Assembly (NCBI GenBank): GCA_037443705.1
Contig: JBBINV010000059.1
Location: 1 to 19,080, forward strand
Length of the DNA: 19,080 nucleotides
From: 2-02-FULL-66-14 sp037443705
GTDB taxonomy: Bacteria > Pseudomonadota > Gammaproteobacteria > Burkholderiales > SG8-39
Direction of reading: 5' to 3'
A model generated the notes under the pieces. That model saw nothing but the letters and a program-made list of their open reading frames with translations. It was not told where the DNA came from and ran no database searches. A program made the position numbers and the translations under genes. How positions within the stretch are numbered: the first letter of the stretch is position 1; the number at the start of each line of letters is the position of its first letter. This document shows positions 15,078 to 19,080 of this stretch, piece by piece.

Positions 15078-15538
15078 TGCTGTCGAGAGACGGCTGGGGA
15101 GGGCTCGTCGCCGCCGCGGCGAGCCTTCTTCTTTTCTGGCTTACGCTCGGCCTGAAGGACAACCCGCTCGTCCCCATCGGGCCGGGGTTCTACCCGCGCA
15201 TCGTCCTCGGGCTGACGGCCCTGCTTTCGCTTGGCCTTCTGGTTTCGGATTTCTTTGCGAAAAAACCTCCAAGACACGAAGCGCGCGCAAATTACTTCGC
15301 GGTCGCGCTGCACTTCGCGGTCTTCGGCCTGTACGTCGCGGCGCTGCCGGCGCTCGGGTTTCGCATCGCGACCTTCGCCTACGTCGCCGCGGCCAACGCG
15401 CTCATGGACCGGCCGCGCGGCGCGAAGGGCTGGGCGCGCGTCGCGCTGATCGCGTCCGCCACCGCGCTCGCCACCTGGCTCGTCTTCGAGCGCGAGCTGC
15501 TGGTGCTGCTGCCGCGCGGCCGCTGGACGGACTTCTAG
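15077..15538 (+). CDS. tctB: Tripartite tricarboxylate transporter small membrane subunit (TctB)
   Basis: The 153-residue protein has about four hydrophobic segments (around 8–25, 41–58, 72–108 as a hydrophobic pair, 120–137), as in TctB. The signature near the N-terminus, PLVPIGPGFYPRIV (30–43), is the conserved loop of the family. It pairs with TctA to form the membrane part of a secondary, ion-driven transporter. The ATG overlaps the tctC stop and tctA begins 3 nt after its stop, so the three form one operon in the order C-B-A. Confidence 0.9.
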   Translation: MLSRDGWGGLVAAAASLLLFWLTLGLKDNPLVPIGPGFYPRIVLGLTALLSLGLLVSDFFAKKPPRHEARANYFAVALHFAVFGLYVAALPALGFRIATFAYVAAANALMDRPRGAKGWARVALIASATALATWLVFERELLVLLPRGRWTDF

Positions 15539-15541
15539 ACG

Positions 15542-17062
15542 ATGTACGAGCTGCTGTTCGCCGCGATCGGCAACGTCGCGCAGGCCAAGTACCTGGTGCC
15601 GCTCGCCTGCGGCACGCTCGCGGGAGTGGTGGGCGGCGCGCTCCCCGGCGTGACCATCACCATGACCATCATCGTGGTGCTGCCGTTCACCTTCGGCCTG
15701 GACCCGCTGCAGGGGCTGGCGGCGATGACCGGGGTCTACGTGGGCGGCTCGGCGGGCGGCCTGATCACCGCGGTGCTGCTCGGCATTCCGGGCACGCCCT
15801 CGGCGATCGCCACCACCTTCGACGGCCATCCGATGGCGAGAAAGGGCGAGCCCGGACGCGCGGTCTGGCTCGGGGTCTGGGCGTCGTTCTTCGGCGGGCT
15901 GCTGGGCGGGGTGTTCCTCATCGGCGCCACCGAGCCGCTCGCCAGGATCGCGCTCGAGTTCGGCCCGTGGGAATTCTTTTCGCTCTTCGTGCTCGCGCTT
16001 TCGATGGTGGCGGGATTGGTGGGGACGTCGCTCCTCAAGGGACTGATCGCCGGGATGCTCGGCCTCATGGTCACGGTTCTCGGCAGCGATCCCGTGATGG
16101 GGCAGGAGCGCCTGACGCTCGGCATCCCGGCGCTCGCCGGCGGGATCGATTTCCTGCCGGTGCTGATCGGCGTGTTCGCGTTCTCGCAGATCATGGGCGA
16201 CCTGGAAAGGCACGGAGCCGCGGCGCACGCGTCGGCGGCGATCCGCGCGGCGAGCCTCGCGGCGTCGCAGCTCAAGGTGATCTGGGAGATCCTGTCGCGG
16301 CCGTTCCTCCTGCTGTGGTCGTCCTTCATCGGCGTGGTGATCGGCGTGCTGCCCGCGATCGGCGGCAGCGCGGCAAACGTCATGGCCTACGACCAGGCGA
16401 AGAAATTCTCGCGCCGCCCCGAGAAATTCGGCAGCGGGATTCCCGAAGGCATCGTCGCCTCGGAATCGTCCAACAACGCCAACGTGGGAGGGTCGCTCGT
16501 CACCATCATGGCGTTCGGCATTCCGGGCGATGCGGTCACCGCGGTGATGCTCGGCGCGCTCACCATCCACGGCATCCAGTCCGGGCCGCTCTTCATCTCG
16601 CAGAACGCGCAGCTCGCCTACGGCATCTTCGCCGCGTATCTGCTCGCGCATCCGATCATGGTGCTGATCCTCGCCGTCATGGCGCGATGGATACTGCGCA
16701 TCGTCACCGTCCCGAAAGCCGCGCTGTTCCCGGTGGTGCTGGTGCTGTGCGTGATCGGCGCCTACGCCCTCAACAACACCATGGCGAACGTCTACATCCT
16801 GCTCGCCTTCGGGCTGCTCGGCTACGCCATGGTGAAGTCCGGATTCCCGCTCGCGCCCTTCATCCTCGGCGTGATCCTCGGCGACCAGATCGAGATCAAC
16901 CTGGTGCGCGCGATCATGACCGACGCGAATCCCTGGCTCTTCCTCACGCGGCCGATCTCGGGCGGGCTCCTTCTCGCCTCGATCCTCTCGTTCGCGGCGG
17001 CGGTGTGGCAGCACCGGCGCGCCAAGCGGCGCGAGGGTGAAAGCGTCGAGGCGGATTTCTGA
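15542..17062 (+). CDS. tctA: Tripartite tricarboxylate transporter large membrane subunit (TctA)
   Basis: A 506-residue, highly hydrophobic protein of the usual TctA size with about a dozen membrane helices. Conserved features are the glycine-rich repeat GTLAGVVGGALPGVT (24–38) and GIPGTPSAIATTFDGHPMA (81–99), an inverted-repeat counterpart GVLPAIGGSAANVMAY near 266, and EGIVASESSNNANVGGSL in the middle (near 305). It transports the carboxylate handed over by TctC. It ends 12 nt before the -35 element of the toxin–antitoxin promoter, with no obvious terminator, so read-through into higBA is possible. Confidence 0.96.
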   Translation: MYELLFAAIGNVAQAKYLVPLACGTLAGVVGGALPGVTITMTIIVVLPFTFGLDPLQGLAAMTGVYVGGSAGGLITAVLLGIPGTPSAIATTFDGHPMARKGEPGRAVWLGVWASFFGGLLGGVFLIGATEPLARIALEFGPWEFFSLFVLALSMVAGLVGTSLLKGLIAGMLGLMVTVLGSDPVMGQERLTLGIPALAGGIDFLPVLIGVFAFSQIMGDLERHGAAAHASAAIRAASLAASQLKVIWEILSRPFLLLWSSFIGVVIGVLPAIGGSAANVMAYDQAKKFSRRPEKFGSGIPEGIVASESSNNANVGGSLVTIMAFGIPGDAVTAVMLGALTIHGIQSGPLFISQNAQLAYGIFAAYLLAHPIMVLILAVMARWILRIVTVPKAALFPVVLVLCVIGAYALNNTMANVYILLAFGLLGYAMVKSGFPLAPFILGVILGDQIEINLVRAIMTDANPWLFLTRPISGGLLLASILSFAAAVWQHRRAKRREGESVEADF

Positions 17063-17074
17063 GACCCGAAGAAT

Positions 17075-17103
17075 TTGACCGCTGTATCGCGATGCGATAC
17101 ATT
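17075..17103 (+). promoter_or_regulatory. Sigma70-type promoter of the toxin–antitoxin pair
   Basis: TTGACC (17075–17080) and TACATT (17098–17103) are separated by exactly 17 bp and lie just ahead of the toxin ATG at 17109. A start of transcription about seven nt after the -10 would fall at or next to the ATG, implying a leaderless message. Confidence 0.65.
17083..17101. promoter_or_regulatory. Operator palindrome between -35 and -10 of the toxin–antitoxin promoter
   Basis: TGTATCGC-GAT-GCGATACA is a perfect 8-bp inverted repeat with a 3-bp spacer. Its position inside the promoter is what is expected for autorepression by the HigA antitoxin, whose family binds such palindromes through an HTH domain. 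Binding by this HigA is inferred. Confidence 0.65.
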
Positions 17104-17108
17104 CCGTT

Positions 17109-17390
17109 ATGATTAAGACCTTCAAGCACAGAGGCCTTGAGAAATTCTTTCGGACCGGATCGAAGGCTGGCATTCAGCCAAAGCACGCGAAACGGCTGCG
17201 ATTGCAGCTCGGCAGACTCGACGCGGCGAAGGGCGCCGAGGACATGAACCTCCCGGGATGGAAATGGCACGCGCTGAAGCACGGAGCGCTCGCCGGACAC
17301 TGGACCGTGTGGGTTGATGAGAATTACCGCCTGACATTCACCTTCGAAGGAGGGGACGCCGTGCTGGTGGACTATCAGGACTACCACTGA
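17109..17390 (+). CDS. higB: HigB/RelE-type toxin
   Basis: A 93-residue type II toxin related to HigB, an mRNA interferase of the RelE/ParE fold. The N-terminus MIKTFKHRGLEKFFRTGSKA is the characteristic start of this branch; GWKWHALKHGALAGHWTVWV and the C-terminal VDENYRLTFTFEGGDAVLVD YQDYH (read across the gap) complete the fold. It lies upstream of its antitoxin, the order typical for higBA. There is no Shine-Dalgarno before the ATG, and the promoter position suggests leaderless translation. The lower GC of this part of the window, with an IS next door, suggests acquisition by transfer. Toxicity has not been shown for this copy. Confidence 0.9.
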   Translation: MIKTFKHRGLEKFFRTGSKAGIQPKHAKRLRLQLGRLDAAKGAEDMNLPGWKWHALKHGALAGHWTVWVDENYRLTFTFEGGDAVLVDYQDYH

Positions 17391-17441
17391 GGCAGTGCCG
17401 GCTTGGCCGGTACAACATTACAAGGCTACAAGGTGCTGAAT

Positions 17442-17747
17442 ATGAGCAAGACGATTGCAACGCGCATGTACAACCCGCCGCACCCTGGGGAAGTGCTCCA
17501 GGACACGGTGCTTGCCGAGGGACGCATCTCGGTCACGGAGTTCGCGCAGAGGCTCGGCGTCTCGAGGGTGGCACTTTCCCGTGTGGTGAACGGCCGCGCC
17601 GCGGTCAGTGCGGACATGGCGCTGCGGCTTGCTGCGGCACTAGGCGGTTCGGCTGAGTCCTGGCTGCAAATGCAGGCGGCCTATGACCTTTGGCAGGCAG
17701 GCAAAGGGCGTCGGCCAAAAGTCGAACCGCTCAAGGTCGCCGCGTAG
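17442..17747 (+). CDS. higA: HigA-type antitoxin, XRE-family HTH protein
   Basis: A 101-residue antitoxin. NPPHPGEVLQDTVLAEGRIS (11–30) is the typical HigA opening, then the helix-turn-helix VTEFAQRLGVSRVALSRVVN (31–50) and VSADMALRLAAALGGSAESW. The ATG at 17442 was chosen because AAGGTG lies a few nt upstream; a TTG at 17403 in frame is less likely. It starts 51 nt after higB. It should neutralise HigB and repress the shared promoter through the palindrome at 17083–17101. The short basic C-terminus (RRPKVEPLKVAA) may contact the toxin. Confidence 0.92.
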   Translation: MSKTIATRMYNPPHPGEVLQDTVLAEGRISVTEFAQRLGVSRVALSRVVNGRAAVSADMALRLAAALGGSAESWLQMQAAYDLWQAGKGRRPKVEPLKVAA

Positions 17748-17908
17748 GAATTGACCACCGGTGTCGTTAGCAAACGGCGAGCGGGCGCTCGGTGATCCTC
17801 GGGCGGCGAGCCAGGCGGCGCGCGATCTCGACGCGCTCCCCCGCGTCGCGCGCGTCGAATCCCACGCTAAAGGCTGCCCTCTAAGACGCCTTCGCGAGCT
17901 AGCCATGG

Positions 17909-18184
17909 TCATGCGTCCCACGCATGGTCCGGGTCGACTTCCATTCGTACTTTCCGCATTTCCCTTTCCGTTTCCGCGGATGTTGGAAAACGGTCTTTAA
18001 GTCTCTCATCGACGGCACGACCGTACTGCTCAAGCCGAGCGGTCAGGGTATGAATGCCGAGAAGCGCATTCAGAACTTTTTGCTCCAGTTTGAGCTGGCC
18101 CCGTTTGTTTGGACAGAATCTGAGGCGCGATAAGTGATGAACTGCGCGTTGAGAGTTTTCCACGGCGGCGCGCGCGTGGCGCAT
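17909..18184 (-). CDS. Possible small or remnant coding region, unknown function
   Basis: A 91-codon ATG frame whose last 60 or so residues look protein-like: an amphipathic helix LKLEQKVLNALLGIHTLTAR (31–50), then EQYGRAVDERLKDRFPTSAE and EREMRKVRMEVDPDHAWDA. Codon use there is balanced and less GC-biased than the core genes, unlike chance antisense frames nearby. The first 25 residues overlap the large inverted repeat at 18151–18227 and look artificial, so the original gene may have been truncated when neighbouring DNA inserted. No family was recognised and no Shine-Dalgarno is evident. Confidence 0.3.
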   Translation of the reverse strand: MRHARAAVENSQRAVHHLSRLRFCPNKRGQLKLEQKVLNALLGIHTLTARLEQYGRAVDERLKDRFPTSAETEREMRKVRMEVDPDHAWDA

Positions 18185-18227
18185 GCCACGCACACGAGCG
18201 CGCGCCGCGGTGGGAAACTCGACTCTC
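18151..18227. repeat. Large imperfect inverted repeat (77 bp)
   Basis: Left arm GAGAG TTTTCCACGGCGGCGCGCGC pairs with right arm GCGCGCGCCGCGGTGGGAAA then CTC GA CTCTC, with a 4-nt bulge (TCGA on the opposite reading) and few mismatches. The apex holds a smaller hairpin GTGGC-GCAT-GCCAC (18176–18189). No T-tract follows, so a terminator role is not supported. Confidence 0.65.
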
Positions 18228-18270
18228 GTGGCCATCATGCCCGGGGGTTTCGGCGATGGCAACTCGGGTT

Positions 18271-18333
18271 GAGCCAAATCCGGCTCGAATCGGCGCTTGG
18301 CGCCCCGATTGGCCGGTTTCCGGAGAAATCGGC
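18271..18333. repeat. Run of three short inverted repeats
   Basis: Three hairpins lie almost end to end: GAGCC/GGCTC (18271–18286), AATCGG/CCGATT (18288–18310) and GCCGGTTTC/GAAATCGGC with loop CGGA (18312–18333, 8 of 9 pairs). Together with the larger inverted repeat just upstream they form a dense structured cluster next to the IS end. Confidence 0.5.
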
Positions 18334-18417
18334 TTGCCAGGATCGCGCAGGCGCGACGCAAACGCCGCGGTCCATACCTGACCTTACCCGTTTTCGCCAT
18401 CGTCGGTGCCGATCGGC

Positions 18418-19080
18418 TCACGCCGCCCGCTTCAGGGCCAGCGCGCCGAAGTACGCCATGTCCGGGGTGAGATCCTTCAGCCCCTGGTGCGGCCGGGCGC
18501 GGTTGTAGAAATCGAACCACGCGTCGAGGCGGCGCTTGGCCTCGGCGATCGAGCCGTAGGCGTTGAGGTAGACCTCCTCGTACTTCAGGCTCCGCCAGAG
18601 CCGCTCGACGAAGACGTTGTCGAGCCAGCGGCCCTTGCCGTCCATGCTGATGCGAATGCCCTTGGCGGCGAGCGCAGCGGTGAAATCCCCGTCGGTGAAC
18701 TGCGCCCCCTGGTCGGTGTTGAAGATCTCCGGGGTGCCGTATTTCGTCATCGCTTCGTTCAACGCCTCGAGGCAGAAGTCCGTCGTCAGCGTATTGGAGA
18801 TGCGCCAGGCGAGCACCTTGCGGCTCGCCCAGTCCATGATCGCCACGAGGTACACGAAGCCCTTGGCCATCGGAATGTAGGTGATGTCGGCCGCCCAGAC
18901 GTGATCGGGCCGCTCGATCACCAAGTCCCGCAGCAGGTACGGATAGACCCGGTGCTGGCTGCCCGTGCCGGGGGCGCTGGTCCTGGGCTTGCGGTAGAGC
19001 GCTGTAATGCCCATCTTGCGCATGAGCGTGGCGACGTGCTTGCGGCCCACCTCGAACCCATCGGCATTGAGCAGCGCGCA
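18418..19080 (-). CDS. IS3-family transposase OrfB (DDE integrase core), cut by window edge
   Basis: The frame runs from its stop at 18418 to the right edge, giving the C-terminal 220 residues. The upstream HTH-like part VGRKHVATLMRKMGITALYR leads into a complete rve core. The catalytic triad is in AADITYIP (Asp65 of the visible part), NTDQGAQFT (Asp123) and VERLWRSLKYEEVY (Glu159); the last two are separated by 35 residues, the D-35-E spacing of IS3 elements. NRARPHQGL is the conserved C-terminal motif. Only OrfB is visible; OrfA and the left part of OrfB lie beyond the edge. A GTG at 19050 is internal, not the true start. The visible part is intact. Confidence 0.93.
   Translation of the reverse strand, partial: CALLNADGFEVGRKHVATLMRKMGITALYRKPRTSAPGTGSQHRVYPYLLRDLVIERPDHVWAADITYIPMAKGFVYLVAIMDWASRKVLAWRISNTLTTDFCLEALNEAMTKYGTPEIFNTDQGAQFTDGDFTAALAAKGIRISMDGKGRWLDNVFVERLWRSLKYEEVYLNAYGSIAEAKRRLDAWFDFYNRARPHQGLKDLTPDMAYFGALALKRAA
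18418..19080 (-). mobile_element. IS3-family insertion sequence, partial
   Basis: Defined by the OrfB transposase. The element extends beyond the right edge. Its left boundary in this window lies somewhere between about 18334 and 18417; the terminal repeat and target duplication cannot be confirmed from one end. The neighbouring toxin–antitoxin pair and inverted repeats mark this as an accessory segment. Confidence 0.85.

Larger units (their letters stand above)
17748..18417. other. Region between higA and the IS3 transposase (670 bp) without a convincing gene
   Basis: No recognised gene is present. It contains a 7-bp palindrome CATGCGT-CCC-ACGCATG at 17910–17926, one possible minus-strand coding remnant (17909–18184), and a row of inverted repeats (18151–18333). 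The last part, before the transposase stop, should hold one end of the IS; TGACCTTACCCG starting at 18379 could be the beginning of a terminal repeat, but the other end is outside the window so this cannot be tested. Confidence 0.5.

Noticed and set aside
15002..17173. Minus-strand open frame of 723 codons opposite tctB/tctA
   Set aside because: It is rich in Arg, His, Asp and Glu with no domain or motif, and lies exactly antisense to the well-supported transporter genes; a GC-bias shadow.
17910..17926. Palindrome CATGCGT-CCC-ACGCATG as a terminator
   Set aside because: There is no T-tract on either side; only the symmetry is seen.
18151..18227. Integron attC site
   Set aside because: The inverted repeat lacks the RYYYAAC/GTTRRRY core sites, and no integrase or cassette is seen.

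Overview
The window comes from a GC-rich proteobacterium, most likely a betaproteobacterium (Burkholderiales-like); the genus cannot be read from it. The pointers are the aat–bpt–pyrD order, a zinc-ribbon Nudix hydrolase of the betaproteobacterial type, a complete tripartite tricarboxylate transporter with a Bug/TctC-type binding protein, and strong GC bias at third codon positions. That bias also produces many long spurious antisense frames.

Left part (1–10801, all on the minus strand, transcribed towards position 1). The order of transcription is: Nudix hydrolase, ammonium transporter AmtB, a Rieske-type protein, Aat, Bpt, PyrD, alanine dehydrogenase, a two-cluster RsxB-like ferredoxin, endonuclease III, a large sulfotransferase–sulfotransferase–glycosyltransferase fusion, and the start of an RTX calcium-binding repeat protein that runs off the left edge. 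From AmtB to Nth the genes overlap or sit within about 11 nt of each other, often by ATGA/GTGA-type overlaps, so they probably form one translationally coupled housekeeping block. Aat and Bpt together add the primary destabilising residues of the N-end rule pathway. A terminator-like hairpin separates the fusion gene from the RTX gene.

Middle part (11023–17062). On the plus strand is a three-gene overlapping cluster: a one-TM Pro-rich protein, an acyl-CoA synthetase, and a membrane protein built from an internal duplication. A MaoC-like hot-dog hydratase converges on it. Divergent from maoC is a tctC–tctB–tctA operon for uptake of a carboxylate. Acyl-CoA synthetase, hydratase and carboxylate transporter next to each other suggest uptake and CoA activation of an organic acid.

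Right part (17063–19080). This is an accessory segment: a HigB/HigA-type toxin–antitoxin pair with its own promoter and operator palindrome, then about 670 bp with no convincing gene but several inverted repeats and a possible gene remnant, then an IS3-family transposase cut by the right edge.

The most unusual items are the three-domain sulfotransferase/glycosyltransferase fusion, the composite RTX repeats beside it, the likely CTG start of the Nudix gene, the duplicated membrane protein, the apparently leaderless toxin promoter, and the hairpin cluster beside the IS element. No CRISPR array, tRNA or rRNA was seen.
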